The notes: generated from the letters alone by a model not told the origin. A DNA stretch of 64,000 nucleotides from an uncultured Draconibacterium sp. (GCF_963677575.1 NZ_OY782038.1:1674001-1738000); one strand, 5' to 3'. Positions 43,309-53,370 are shown, counted from the stretch's first letter. Made by a program: numbers and translations.

Positions 43309-46251
43309 TTATTCAAAAAGCGCCACAATTTCCTCCTGCGTAACCTGCTCAAACGGATTATTGGAATTAATAAATTTATCGGCCAGCGAGCTCTTCCGGT
43401 CTTTGAGTTTTTGAATTTTCTCTTCGATCGAATTTTCGGTAATAAAACGATATACAAAAACATGTTTATCCTGCCCTATGCGGTGTGCGCGGTTAATGGC
43501 CTGGTTTTCGGCTGCGGGGTTCCACCACGGGTCGATAATAAAAACATAATCGGCCTCCGTAAGATTGAGCCCTACTCCTCCGGCTTTTAACGATATCAGG
43601 AATATCCGGTTATCCTCATCTTCCTGAAATGCTTTTATCACTTTTTCGCGTTTTGTAGTTTGCCCGGTAAGTTTGCTGTACTTCCACTTTTCTTCTTCAA
43701 TTTTGCTCTCTAATAGCTCAAGGTGGGTTACAAATGAAGAAAACACCAACACTTTATGTTTCTCTGCTACAAGGTTACTTAACATGCGAAAGATCTCATC
43801 GAATTTACCCGATCGTTCTGAAGCCTCATCATCAACCAGCGAAGGATGATTGGCCAACTGACGCAATTTGGTAAGTCCCTGCAAAACCACAAACTGCGAT
43901 TTTTTAAGCCCCTCTTTTTCAATGGTCGACAAAATGGTATTTCGGATAACCGACTTTTCCTGCTCGTACATCTTTTGCTGTTCGCCAACCATTGGGCAAA
44001 CGCGTACTTCTTCCATTAACGGCGGAAGATCTTTGGCCACCTCCACCTTTTTACGGCGTAAAACAAACGGACGGATCATCAATTGTAGCTTGTCCATTTG
44101 CTCTTCGTTGGCATGCTTTTCAATGGGCGTAATAAATGTACGACGGAAAAATGTCAGGTTTCCCAACATACCGGGATTTAAGAAATTCATTTGTGACCAC
44201 AAATCCGACAGCGAATTTTCAATCGGCGTTCCTGTTATTACCAGTTTATAGCGGGCTTTAATATCCATTACAGCTTTATAGGTTTTAGAACTGGAATTCT
44301 TTATCGACTGACTTTCATCCAAAATCAGGTAAAAAAATTCGGTCCCCCGCAACTTGTCGATATCGTTACGTACCGTTCCGTAGGTGGTAATAATAATGTC
44401 GTAATACGACGCCACTTTACCGAGTTCCTCAGCCTTTTTGCGCTGTGTTCCCACATGCTGATAAACTTTCAGTGCCGGGGTAAATTTCCGTATCTCGTTA
44501 CTCCAGTTGTGCACCAAGGATGTTGGCACTACAATTAAACTGGCCGGTTGAACTACCGTATCCGATTTCAATTCATCGGCAAACAAATCGCGCTGCCCGT
44601 TTGCATCAACAGGATCATGAATCTTGATTTCCTGTTTCAAACGTTTTAGTTTTAACAGTAGTGTGAGTGTTTGCAGGGTTTTTCCAAGCCCCATATCGTC
44701 TGCCAGGCAACCGCCTAATCCATTTCGATATAAACCATACATCCAGTTAAAACCTTCTTCCTGGTAATTCCGTAATTTGGCTTTTAAATTAGCAGGTAGC
44801 ACCGGGCTTTCCTTTTCGGCGTTCACCAGCTTCTCGTATTTTTGTTTAACCTCCTTATCAACTTCCTGAATGGAATTTTGCAGCAAAGTAAAATGGTGCT
44901 TTTCGAACTTGATGTGCTCGCCCTGTTGTTTGCCAAAAGGCAAAAGCCCTTTGTAACGGGCAAACCATTCTTCGGGCAACACAGCAACTTCACCGTTTGG
45001 CAGCTCAAACTCGCGGATGTCATTTAATATGTATTTTTTCAGCTGAAGAAATGGAATGCTGAATTCGCCAAACTTTACCACCGCATAAACATCAAACCAG
45101 TCACCTTTTGTTTGCGTTTTCAATTCCAGTTTTTGGCTGCCGGTATAAAATTTCTTTTCCAGCTGTTCCTGCTTTATTTCGATACCTTTTTCTTCCAGCT
45201 GTGACCGTTTCTCGTTGAGCCAGTTCACAAAAAAGTAAAGCGCATTTTGGGGCTCAAATAACGAAACGCCACTTAACGAGTACGATCCGTTATCATCCGT
45301 TAAGCCCGTCTTTTTTATGACTTTCAAGATTTTCTTTTCCCATGCAAAATCGCGCGTAGTTTTATAATATACAAAAGTGCCGTTTTGCTTTTTTACGCTT
45401 ACTGCCATTTCACGCGTAGAATCGGGCAAAAATTTTTCATCGCCATATTCGAAATTTAGCACCAAACACGGGCGATACTGCAAATTATTTTCGAGCGACA
45501 ATACAGCCTTTTTACCGGCAGACGCATGAACGACTTCAAAACCTTTAGCTTTTACATCATAATCGCGCACGGTATTCAGCACAAAACCAGAATAGTATTT
45601 GTCTTCGATGGTGTTGGGCACGGTAACGAAATCTTTCTCGAAAAAGGGCATTAACTTTTTGGCATTCAGTTTTTCAAAGGCTACCAGCTGATTTCGATAA
45701 ATCAACAAACACGGATCGTTGGTTACCACCTCAACCGACCGCGCCGATAACAGCATTTCCTTTTCTTCCAAAAATATGCGCAACTTGTAACGAGTTTGCG
45801 TTTCGGTACGCTCAAATTCAAATTCGGGGCGGGCAAAAAACGGCGGAACTTTTAACTCATCCTCGTCGTACAGGTTCGAATATTTGGCCTCTTTACGAAA
45901 CAAACGCACCGGACTGAGCATTAAAATGGAGCTCACCTGCATCATACATTTTTCGATAAAAGGTGTTACCTGCTTTTCAAAATAACCGGGGCGCAACGAT
46001 GCAAAAAAATCGGACACACTGGTCGCGCGCGAGAATTTTTTTGTAAGCACCTCATCGCTGTATTTTTCAATCAACTGAACCAGCTCTTTTTCGTAGGGTT
46101 TAAACGAATATTCCGGATCATTCAGATCGTGCGGCTTTACTAATCGTACCACCGAATAGAAACGCTCCTTCTTTTCAATTAAAAAAGGCTGAAAAACCAG
46201 CCCCAGATAACGGTGCTCAGTTAAGGCTATTATGAATTCAAATCGGTCCAT
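43309..46251 (-). CDS. SNF2-family DEAD/DEAH-box helicase
   Basis: 980 residues. The first 480 form a poorly conserved N-terminal region typical of bacterial SNF2 proteins. ATPase lobe 1: LRNYQEEGFNWM at 493, ADDMGLGKT at 517-525, DESQ at 645-648, TGTPIENS at 673-680. Lobe 2: VFSSF near 836, LISLKAGGVGLNLTEAD near 885-901, and QAINRAHRIGQ at 917-927. All motor motifs are intact. It translocates on double-stranded DNA, possibly clearing RNA polymerase as RapA does. No methylase or nuclease lies beside it, so a defence role is not supported. Confidence 0.93.
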   Translation of the reverse strand: MDRFEFIIALTEHRYLGLVFQPFLIEKKERFYSVVRLVKPHDLNDPEYSFKPYEKELVQLIEKYSDEVLTKKFSRATSVSDFFASLRPGYFEKQVTPFIEKCMMQVSSILMLSPVRLFRKEAKYSNLYDEDELKVPPFFARPEFEFERTETQTRYKLRIFLEEKEMLLSARSVEVVTNDPCLLIYRNQLVAFEKLNAKKLMPFFEKDFVTVPNTIEDKYYSGFVLNTVRDYDVKAKGFEVVHASAGKKAVLSLENNLQYRPCLVLNFEYGDEKFLPDSTREMAVSVKKQNGTFVYYKTTRDFAWEKKILKVIKKTGLTDDNGSYSLSGVSLFEPQNALYFFVNWLNEKRSQLEEKGIEIKQEQLEKKFYTGSQKLELKTQTKGDWFDVYAVVKFGEFSIPFLQLKKYILNDIREFELPNGEVAVLPEEWFARYKGLLPFGKQQGEHIKFEKHHFTLLQNSIQEVDKEVKQKYEKLVNAEKESPVLPANLKAKLRNYQEEGFNWMYGLYRNGLGGCLADDMGLGKTLQTLTLLLKLKRLKQEIKIHDPVDANGQRDLFADELKSDTVVQPASLIVVPTSLVHNWSNEIRKFTPALKVYQHVGTQRKKAEELGKVASYYDIIITTYGTVRNDIDKLRGTEFFYLILDESQSIKNSSSKTYKAVMDIKARYKLVITGTPIENSLSDLWSQMNFLNPGMLGNLTFFRRTFITPIEKHANEEQMDKLQLMIRPFVLRRKKVEVAKDLPPLMEEVRVCPMVGEQQKMYEQEKSVIRNTILSTIEKEGLKKSQFVVLQGLTKLRQLANHPSLVDDEASERSGKFDEIFRMLSNLVAEKHKVLVFSSFVTHLELLESKIEEEKWKYSKLTGQTTKREKVIKAFQEDEDNRIFLISLKAGGVGLNLTEADYVFIIDPWWNPAAENQAINRAHRIGQDKHVFVYRFITENSIEEKIQKLKDRKSSLADKFINSNNPFEQVTQEEIVALFE

Positions 46252-46413
46252 TTAATACTCAAAAAAAGATACGCACTTAAGTTTTCAGTTTTGTCCGGCG
46301 TATCTGTTGTAATTAACGAACCTCAAATATATAAAAGCTGCGTGGGAACCTGACTTTATTCAGCAATAATGTTCAAAGAAAAATAACATCTTTACGGTCA
46401 TAATACATACAGC

Positions 46414-47067
46414 ATGAAAAATCTGACCGTTAAGAAAATCGATACGACTACTCCGCTATCAATACAGGAAGCAACACAGCTTTTAGAAAAAAACACTGAC
46501 ACTGAAGCCATTGACATTCTGAATTGGGAAAAAGCTTTTTCATATAAGCCCGACATTAAATTCCGCATTGCACACACCGGCAACGAAATCTGGCTAAAGT
46601 TTTATGTTCACGAGAAAAATATTCTGGCACAGGAAACCGAAATAAATGGCGACGTGTATAAAGACAGCACCGTTGAGTTTTTTATTTCGTTGGACGGTAA
46701 GAATTATTACAATTTTGAGTTTAATTGTATTGGCACACCACACGTAGGTTATGGACCGGGGCGAGGAAACCGCACCCCTGTTTTGCCTGAAGTTGTTAAT
46801 CAAATTGATATTGAATCGAGCCTTGGCAACGAGCCATTTGCTGAAAAGTCAGGAGATTTTTCGTGGGAAATGATGATTTGCATTCCAACGCAATGCTTGG
46901 CTTTTGATAAAGTTCAAAGTTTAAACGGCCTGGAAGCAACAGCGAATTTCTACAAGTGTGGCGACGAAACATCTGATCCGCATTTTGTTACATGGAATGC
47001 CATTGATACAGAGAATCCTGACTATCATCGTCCTGAGTTTTTCGCACCGGTTAAGTTTGAGAACTGA
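46414..47067 (+). CDS. Carbohydrate-binding CBM9-like protein
   Basis: 217 residues without a signal peptide. One beta-sandwich of the CBM9-like type: IKFRIAHTGNEIWLKFYVHEK near 48-68, DSTVEFFISLDGKNYYNFEFNCIG near 86-109, WEMMICIPTQCL near 152, and the closing ATANFYKCGDETSDPHFVTWNAI near 176-198. Related stand-alone proteins bind sugar ends or act as unknown accessory proteins. Single gene between divergent/unrelated neighbours. Confidence 0.8.
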   Translation: MKNLTVKKIDTTTPLSIQEATQLLEKNTDTEAIDILNWEKAFSYKPDIKFRIAHTGNEIWLKFYVHEKNILAQETEINGDVYKDSTVEFFISLDGKNYYNFEFNCIGTPHVGYGPGRGNRTPVLPEVVNQIDIESSLGNEPFAEKSGDFSWEMMICIPTQCLAFDKVQSLNGLEATANFYKCGDETSDPHFVTWNAIDTENPDYHRPEFFAPVKFEN

Positions 47068-47401
47068 TAAGCAGCCCATACATTTTCTATAAAATACACT
47101 ACCGATTCACTCAAGCACTGCCGGTTAAATGCTTTTTCCCGGCCAATAAATTGTATTGCCCAGACTCAAGTTTCTCTAAATAACACTTTTTAGTTGTTAT
47201 TTTTCTGCTCATTTCATAACTTGTATACCTAATTAAATTTACAAACTCTGAAGTTGTGACCCGGAAATTGCAAACACAAACCAATGACGCATGAAACAAT
47301 ATTCAAGATACTCCTTAAAAACGATGATCATTCTCAGCTGGGAATTAAAGCCACTTTAACATCACCAAAAACAAAGCACAATATTCACTAAATCCATAAT
47401 T
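47068..47401. other. Gene-free 334-base stretch
   Basis: AT-rich DNA between the CBM9-like gene and the amidohydrolase gene. A 35-codon frame beginning at 47284 has no start-site or composition support. I see no repeat, hairpin or RNA gene. Confidence 0.5.
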
Positions 47402-48982
47402 ATGACAACCTATTACGACATTCATTGCCACATTTTTAACAAAGACGTGATCATACGCAAACTGGTAAATGTGGTACAATCGTTACTCGCCATTAAAGAC
47501 CTGGTGGACAAAGGTGTTACATCAGCCGAACTGAAATTTAAAATTGATGGAATTAACCGCACTCTGGAAGAAGTCACGCAGCCATCGAGCGAAGATGTAT
47601 TTGAGGCGCTCGACGAAGTTTACCAGGGAAATGTGGTTACTACCCCTCTGATGTTTGACCTGACTTATGCCGACGATAACGACGATGATGAGAACCAGAA
47701 TAAACGATACCGCAAACGTATAAAACGGATTTTCTGGTTGCTATCGGTAGCATTGCCTTTTATTAAAAGGCGGGTAAACCGTAAACTTAAAAGCGATGAA
47801 CTGGCAGAAGCTTTCGACAAAATCAGAGATAATGTAAAGGAATTTGAAGACAGTTTCGATAGGAAATCGGACGAAGAAGTGGAGATTTTCGATAATGCCA
47901 ATTACGCCCAGCAAATTGCAGATTTGGAATATCTGGCAGGCAAATACGAAACCATAAAGCCCTTTTTCAGTGTCGATCCACGCCGCGAATACAAAGGCAA
48001 CGTTAACCTGGTTGATAAACTAAAAGAAAAAATTGTGGCCGACGATGGCCGCTTTGCAGGTGTTAAATTATATGCACCAGCCGGTTTCTCACCAACCGAT
48101 CCCGTCTTAATGGGTACCCACAACTCTCCCGGCATTTATGCTTTGTGCCAGGAACATAATATTCCGATAACTGTGCACAATTCAAACGGTGGATTTGCCT
48201 GTTTATCGTCAGTGTTAAAAGTGCGCGGCGATGTACTTTTAAATGGGAACACCATAAAACCTAAAAAGCCGCTTGTTTTCGATTACCGCTTTTTTAGTCG
48301 CAAAGTTCACAAAGCCATTGCCGAGCGGGCGAAAAAACTTAACCACCCGCAATTGTGGCAATTGGTAATAAAAAAGTATCCTGAGCTAACCATCAACTTC
48401 GCGCATTTCGGTGGAAGCGGCCAGATTATGGATTACATAAATTATAATTTCCCGGAAGAACAGAAACGAGTGGATGAAGAGGAATTTGAAGATGCGATCA
48501 TGTCGCTGTCGAACAAGGACAAGGAGATTATCCGGGAAGCCTACACCTTGAAACGTAAAAAACGAATCCTGCGCGACGACTTAACCATCGCCGAACGCGC
48601 CCAAGTGTGGAATGCACTATACCGCACCGGTTTTATCGACAACTGGGCAAAAGCCATTTTCGATATCGTTAAAAATCCAAAATACCCGAATGCTTACACC
48701 GACCTCTCCTGTTTTTCGGAAGGGACAGTTATTGAATCGCCGGAAAGCCAAGAGATGGTATTCAGCATACGCGAAACGCTAAGCACGTTTAAAATCAGCT
48801 TTTTCGACAAACTTTCTGACTACGAGAAATCGAAAATTCTTTATGGCTCGGATTATTATCTCACCCAGTTTTTCGGGCCGAGTATGGAACAATATTTCAC
48901 CGATTTTAAAGAAGCATTTGGCGATGATTTCGACACCATTGCCAGCGTTAATCCGAAACGGTTCTTAAACATAAAACCTTAA
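47402..48982 (+). CDS. Amidohydrolase-superfamily metal-dependent hydrolase
   Basis: 526 residues, longer than most COG2159 proteins because of a helical insertion (about 95-190). Metal-site motifs: DIHCH with His8 and His10, PITVHNS with His259, NFAHFGG with His335, and LYGSDYY with Asp484, the usual order of a TIM-barrel amidohydrolase. No signal peptide. The reaction is unknown. The next two genes encode a cell-wall hydrolase and an unknown protein at short range, so these may belong together. Confidence 0.85.
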   Translation: MTTYYDIHCHIFNKDVIIRKLVNVVQSLLAIKDLVDKGVTSAELKFKIDGINRTLEEVTQPSSEDVFEALDEVYQGNVVTTPLMFDLTYADDNDDDENQNKRYRKRIKRIFWLLSVALPFIKRRVNRKLKSDELAEAFDKIRDNVKEFEDSFDRKSDEEVEIFDNANYAQQIADLEYLAGKYETIKPFFSVDPRREYKGNVNLVDKLKEKIVADDGRFAGVKLYAPAGFSPTDPVLMGTHNSPGIYALCQEHNIPITVHNSNGGFACLSSVLKVRGDVLLNGNTIKPKKPLVFDYRFFSRKVHKAIAERAKKLNHPQLWQLVIKKYPELTINFAHFGGSGQIMDYINYNFPEEQKRVDEEEFEDAIMSLSNKDKEIIREAYTLKRKKRILRDDLTIAERAQVWNALYRTGFIDNWAKAIFDIVKNPKYPNAYTDLSCFSEGTVIESPESQEMVFSIRETLSTFKISFFDKLSDYEKSKILYGSDYYLTQFFGPSMEQYFTDFKEAFGDDFDTIASVNPKRFLNIKP

Positions 48983-49213
48983 AACTAAACCACTATGCAC
49001 TGAAAGTACATAGGTTTAAGATTGAATGAAATTCAAAATGAACAAAGCATAGGATATGAGTAGAAAGTAATGAGTAGTGAGAGAAGAAAATAGACACGAA
49101 TAAGATTCTCAAATCTCTGTACTCAAATCAAAATCCTATAAAATAAAAGTTTATAGATACTAAAGTAGCTGCAATCAAATTGCAGGGTTTTAACCATTAA
49201 CTAGAAAATAAAG

Positions 49214-49879
49214 ATGGAAGACTTATTAAAAATAGCTTTTGCCGAGCTGGGAACCGAAGAGATTGTTGGTTCGGAACACAACCCTGAAGTTTTAAAATAC
49301 GCCGAAGAGGCGGGCATTGCAGGCATCACCACCGACGAAATTCCGTGGTGCAGCAATTTTGTTAACTGGGTGGCTATGAAAGCCGGCCTGGAATACTCGA
49401 AAAAGTCTAACGCGCGCTCGTGGCTGAATGTTGGGGTAAAAACCATCAATCCCGAGCCGGGCGATGTGGTGGTTTTCTGGCGCGAAAGTCCCGAGTCGTG
49501 GAAAGGGCATGTGGGCTTTTTCCTGGGTGTTTCTACCGACAAAAAACGTGTTTACTGTTTGGGGGGCAACCAGGGCAACCGCGTATCGGTTTCGGCATAC
49601 CGCATAAATACCGTTTTGTCTTATCAACGGTTGGCAGCACGGCAGCAACTCGTTATTCCCGATCCACTATTACAAAAAGGCAGTAAAGGCGCGGCTGTAG
49701 TTGCATTGCAGGATGCGCTAAAACTCTTAAATATTAATGTAGGAACTTCCGACGGTGATTTTGGCCCCAAAACAGAAAACGGTGTAAAAGAACTGCAAAC
49801 ACGCAAACCCGAACTGGAAATAAACGGCATTTACAACAACAAAACCCGCGATCTTCTTGAATCATTGTTTCAGGCATGA
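49214..49879 (+). CDS. TIGR02594-type NlpC/P60-CHAP-like hydrolase with peptidoglycan-binding domain
   Basis: 221 residues, no signal peptide. Residues 1-145 form the TIGR02594 papain-like domain: catalytic Cys46 in IPWCSNFVNW, PGDVVVFWR near 82, His99 in GHVGFFLG. Residues 150-221 are a PG_binding_1 three-helix domain (LLQKGSKGAAVVALQDALKLL, DGDFGPKTENGVKELQ). It should cleave cell-wall peptides. Lack of a leader resembles phage endolysins and injection-system effectors, although no phage gene is adjacent. Confidence 0.85.
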   Translation: MEDLLKIAFAELGTEEIVGSEHNPEVLKYAEEAGIAGITTDEIPWCSNFVNWVAMKAGLEYSKKSNARSWLNVGVKTINPEPGDVVVFWRESPESWKGHVGFFLGVSTDKKRVYCLGGNQGNRVSVSAYRINTVLSYQRLAARQQLVIPDPLLQKGSKGAAVVALQDALKLLNINVGTSDGDFGPKTENGVKELQTRKPELEINGIYNNKTRDLLESLFQA

Positions 49880-49933
49880 ACTACCGGCCTGGCTTAATAC
49901 TAATAATTTATTCATCATTAAATCTAAAAAACT

Positions 49934-50434
49934 ATGGCAACAAAAGTAGCAGACCTTACAACAGACGAATTTTTTGCGCTTTGGGACGAATTTAAAGCCG
50001 AGCCAAAAGATCGCAAAAAAATGACTGAAGCAGAAGTTAAAGATCTTGCTGTTCGGTTGAATGAAAGGATCAATGTCCCTTTTATAGATGAAACCGGCGA
50101 AGAAAAAATCCTGGTAAAAGTGATCTTTAAAATCGATACCTTTTTATACGATCATTTGCCCAACGAATTTTACGACCTTATCAGAAGTAGCGACCGTGGA
50201 ATATCGGATAAAGAAGCCAAGCGTTTGGTGAGGCGTTTAACACGGCTGGCCAATAAAAAAATCGACATCCCTTATCTTCCCGAGGCTGTTGAACACTTTG
50301 CTATTAAGTTTGTAATCGGCATGGTGGTTAAAGCTGCCCGTAAAAAACTTAATTTCGATGAGGTGCGTAAAAATTCGAAAACAATGGCAGTCCCCGATTC
50401 TGACGAAGACATTGAGGCAATGGTTGAAGATTAA
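49934..50434 (+). CDS. Unknown 166-residue soluble protein
   Basis: Helical, charged protein with no signal or membrane segment and no family I recognise. A central VIFKIDTFLYDHLPNEFYDLI and a basic stretch KEAKRLVRRLTRLANKK near 95-112 stand out; it ends in an acidic tail DSDEDIEAMVED. Its ATG lies 54 bases after the cell-wall hydrolase stop, so it could be an immunity or chaperone partner of that enzyme (inference). Confidence 0.7.
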   Translation: MATKVADLTTDEFFALWDEFKAEPKDRKKMTEAEVKDLAVRLNERINVPFIDETGEEKILVKVIFKIDTFLYDHLPNEFYDLIRSSDRGISDKEAKRLVRRLTRLANKKIDIPYLPEAVEHFAIKFVIGMVVKAARKKLNFDEVRKNSKTMAVPDSDEDIEAMVED

Positions 50435-50543
50435 TGCGAATCTATACTGAGAGCGCTTAGCACATATTGAAAAATAGAACGAATTGCCCCGATGCAGTTG
50501 AAAACTTTGTATCTTGGTAACTGTTAGAAGAAAAACCACAGCT

Positions 50544-51047
50544 ATGAGTACAATTCGATTACACCGGGGCGATATTACCCAACTAAATGTTGATGCCATT
50601 GTTAACGCAGCCAACAAATCATTGCTGGGAGGCGGCGGTGTCGATGGAGCCATTCACCGGGCTGCCGGCCCCGAACTTTTGAATGAGTGCCGGCAACTTA
50701 ATGGTTGCGAAACCGGCAATGCAAAAATTACCAAAGGATACAGGCTTCCGGCAAAATATGTGATTCACACGGTTGGACCGGTTTACAACGGAGGCAAATA
50801 CAACGAAGCCGAAAAACTGGCATCGTGTTACCGACGAAGTTTGGAAATGGCGCTGAAAAATGGTGTAAAATCCATTGCTTTTCCTAATATCAGCACTGGA
50901 ATTTATGGCTACCCCAAACAGGAAGCGGCAAAAATTGCCACGCAAACTGTGAAAGATTTTCTGGCAAACGATCACGGAATTGAAGAGGTCATATTCTGTG
51001 TATTTGATGAAGAGAATTACTCAATATACAATAGTCTGCTCACTTAA
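50544..51047 (+). CDS. Macro-domain O-acetyl-ADP-ribose deacetylase (YmdB-like)
   Basis: ATG 50544 gives a 167-residue protein beginning MSTIRLHRGDITQL as in MacroD/YmdB; the upstream TTG (50514) is not needed. Signature residues are complete: VDAIVNAANKSLLGGGGVDGAIHRAAG near 16-42 and AFPNISTGIYGYP near 112-124. It should remove ADP-ribose or O-acetyl groups from ADP-ribose derivatives. Stand-alone gene; there is no ADP-ribosyl transferase next to it. Confidence 0.94.
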   Translation: MSTIRLHRGDITQLNVDAIVNAANKSLLGGGGVDGAIHRAAGPELLNECRQLNGCETGNAKITKGYRLPAKYVIHTVGPVYNGGKYNEAEKLASCYRRSLEMALKNGVKSIAFPNISTGIYGYPKQEAAKIATQTVKDFLANDHGIEEVIFCVFDEENYSIYNSLLT

Positions 51048-51147
51048 TCGATGTTTTTCTACCTGAGACAAGCGCTCCTCCCTGACAAAAAGCATATTTT
51101 TACATACAAAAACACACTATTCCCATACATTTTGTGCATTCTCCCGC

Positions 51148-51345
51148 GGGAGAACCGGACAAATGTATGGAAAAACTACCTTTAATCGCGGGAGAACTAC
51201 CTACAGACTTGGGAGGGCGGCCCAAAACCGTGGGAGAAAGCTTTTTTTGTGGGAGAAGTACGCCCAGACCTGGGAGAAGTGACTTTTTTCGTGTGAGGAC
51301 TCACGAACTATCTTGGAAAACTCAATTTTAGAATGGGAAGATACT
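51148..51345. repeat. Second phased array, 21-bp period, GGGAGAA core
   Basis: Degenerate units headed by GGGAGAA (or GGAAAA/GGGAAG) start at 51148, 51169, 51190, 51211, 51232, 51251, 51272, 51293, 51315 and 51335: spacings 21, 21, 21, 21, 19, 21, 21, 22, 20. A 65-codon frame crosses it (51134-51331) and follows the heptads, but composition and lack of a leader argue against a gene. The core differs from the array at 6401. Confidence 0.8.
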
Positions 51346-52027
51346 AATTCTCCGATGTCTTTAATAAATGCTTCATATTTCGGTGGTAGGTATTGGCTAA
51401 ACGCGTATGAAAATAAGGATACAAAAAGTGATCGCGCAAAATAGACTCGCTTCTAAAATACGTGCGATGTGTAATTTTTGTATATCCCTTTCGCGTTTGA
51501 GTAAAAGTTAATTGCTGCTTGCCATGCGTAATATTATCCTCCACATAACTAAATTCAATTACCTTCTTTTGGTTATCAATCGTTGTAATCTCAAAAGCAG
51601 TGGCCAGCTTTTTAATCTTTAAAACATTCAGGTTTAAATAAATTATCTGTCCGGGATCAATTCCATCCACATAGCCGTTTGGATAAACCAACTCATTATT
51701 CGTTTTCGAAAACAACATGGCAAATGAAAATCGCGAAGCATTCCAGGCGATAGACGGATTGGTATGCACGTAAAATGACCATACTTTTGGCAGGCTATCT
51801 TTTATAAAATATTCGCGCTCGTGTAATCGAAAACCTGCTGTACTGGCAGTAGGTTCCAACGAGGGTTTTACATCCTCAAAAGTTTCGGTATTGTTTTTTA
51901 TTTGCCCCTGTACATAATGCTCAACCTGCTCGCATCCCACTTTGTCGAACTCAACATCGGCCAGGTACATTTGCCCAAAACATACAGAATGGTAAATTAG
52001 AAAAAACAAAAGCGTCAATTTTTTCAT
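51344..52027 (-). CDS. Exported protein of unknown function, 227 residues
   Basis: A signal peptide (1-18, VCFGQ) is followed by a mixed alpha/beta protein with aromatic clusters; the C-terminal HRTYFRSESILRDHFLYPYFHTRLANTYHRNMKHLL recalls lipid- or SRPBCC-type proteins, too weakly to name. Its stop lies at the edge of the 21-bp array, so the array forms the 3' end of this transcript. Confidence 0.7.
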   Translation of the reverse strand: MKKLTLLFFLIYHSVCFGQMYLADVEFDKVGCEQVEHYVQGQIKNNTETFEDVKPSLEPTASTAGFRLHEREYFIKDSLPKVWSFYVHTNPSIAWNASRFSFAMLFSKTNNELVYPNGYVDGIDPGQIIYLNLNVLKIKKLATAFEITTIDNQKKVIEFSYVEDNITHGKQQLTFTQTRKGYTKITHRTYFRSESILRDHFLYPYFHTRLANTYHRNMKHLLKTSEN

Positions 52028-52169
52028 GAAATCGGTTAAATATTCATGCTTCTAAAAGTATCAGTTTTTTTTACCTTTTTCAACAGTGTGCCCTAAAAAA
52101 TGCAAATAAGTAAACCCTAGCAGCTATTTTCCGTATATCATCCTAGTTATTAATTCCTTACCTTCACAT

Positions 52170-52289
52170 ATGGGCGCAATAAAAAACAAAAAGAACAGAA
52201 AAATCAGAATAATTTTATATTCGATTCTTGCTTTTGCTCTGCTTTTTTTAACCATTTGGTTTGGGCTTCGTTTATTCGGAGTTATCTGA
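52170..52289 (+). CDS. 39-residue single-span membrane peptide
   Basis: ATG to TGA. A basic N-terminus (KNKKNRKIR) precedes one strong membrane helix (about 14-34, IILYSILAFALLFLTIWFGL) and a short tail. Composition is that of a real small membrane protein, and it lies alone in the 347-base gap before the DUF1460 gene. No family is recognised. Confidence 0.5.
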   Translation: MGAIKNKKNRKIRIILYSILAFALLFLTIWFGLRLFGVI

Positions 52290-52374
52290 AATAGGGTAAA
52301 AACAGCACTAAGAATCTCCGTTTCTATAAAAAATTATACCTTTATTTTTATAGCATCAATAAAATCTGATTAAA

Positions 52375-53217
52375 ATGAAAACGAGATTTTTCCCTGTATT
52401 TATTGCTTTGTTTTTTGGCTTTATATCACTTTTTGCTCAAAACATCACTGGCCAAAACGACAAAGAAATTTGTGAGTATATTCTCTCGGAGTTACAAAAA
52501 CACAATGAAAAACCAACAGCAGAACTTGTTGTTGAAGCAGGAAAGTTACTAATGAACACGCCCTACGTTGCCCACACTTTAGAAACCGAGCCCGAACAAT
52601 TAATTGTTAATCTGCGCGAACTGGACTGTACCACCTTTGCCGAAAATTGTCTGGCACTGGCACGAACCGCCAAAACAAAAAAACCATCGTTTAAATATTT
52701 TAAAAACGAGCTGCAACTTATCCGATATCGGGGAGGTGAGATTAGCGGCTACCCTTCGCGTTTACATTATTTCAGCGACTGGATTGTGGATAACGACAAA
52801 AAACAAACGGTTGAATCGGTTTCGCAATCGATCAGTAATATAGAGTTTGATAAAACGATCAACTTTATGAGCCAGCACCCCGACAGTTACAAACCACTAA
52901 TAAACAATGCTGTATTTATTGAAGCCCTTAACAAGCAGGAACAGGAATTAACAAATTGCATGCTTTACTACATCCCAACCGAAAAACTTGAATCACTAAA
53001 ACAACAAATTAAAGATGGCGATATCTTTGGCATTACAACGAATGTTGACGGCCTGGACATCACACATGTAGGTATTGCGGTTTTTAAAGGCGAAGAACTT
53101 CATTTTATGCATGCGTCATCAAAAGCCGGGAAAGTAATCCTATCGGAAGAAACGCTTTACCAATATCTGAGCAACCGAAAATCGGTTACCGGAATAATGA
53201 TTGCCCACCCGTTATAA
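52375..53217 (+). CDS. DUF1460 NlpC/P60-like amidase
   Basis: 280 residues with a signal peptide (1-21, SLFAQ), periplasmic. DUF1460 marks: Cys85 in RELDCTTFAEN is the likely nucleophile, His231 in DITHVGIAVF the general base, LHFMHASSKAG near 241-251, IRYRGGEISGYPSRLHYFSDW near 117-136. A characterised Bacteroides relative is an N-acetylmuramoyl-L-alanine amidase used in cell-wall recycling. Single gene. Confidence 0.92.
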   Translation: MKTRFFPVFIALFFGFISLFAQNITGQNDKEICEYILSELQKHNEKPTAELVVEAGKLLMNTPYVAHTLETEPEQLIVNLRELDCTTFAENCLALARTAKTKKPSFKYFKNELQLIRYRGGEISGYPSRLHYFSDWIVDNDKKQTVESVSQSISNIEFDKTINFMSQHPDSYKPLINNAVFIEALNKQEQELTNCMLYYIPTEKLESLKQQIKDGDIFGITTNVDGLDITHVGIAVFKGEELHFMHASSKAGKVILSEETLYQYLSNRKSVTGIMIAHPL

Positions 53218-53370
53218 CACATTGCAAATAAGGTTTTACTACATTAATATTGTTCAGAAAGCAAACCGTTGTTGTGTTTTTTTTGTTAAATGGATTAAAT
53301 ATATTATATAATTTATCCGTAACTTATGTTCTTTAAGTGTCAAAGACACATGATTATTAAATTCAAAATT

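Noticed and set aside
43309..46251. SNF2 helicase as part of a phage-defence island
   Set aside because: No nuclease, methylase or other defence partner is adjacent; it is a common stand-alone gene in Bacteroidota.
51134..51331. 65-codon open frame in the 21-bp array
   Set aside because: It has no signal or domain, follows the repeat period, and is broken by period shifts; a gene is possible but not supported.
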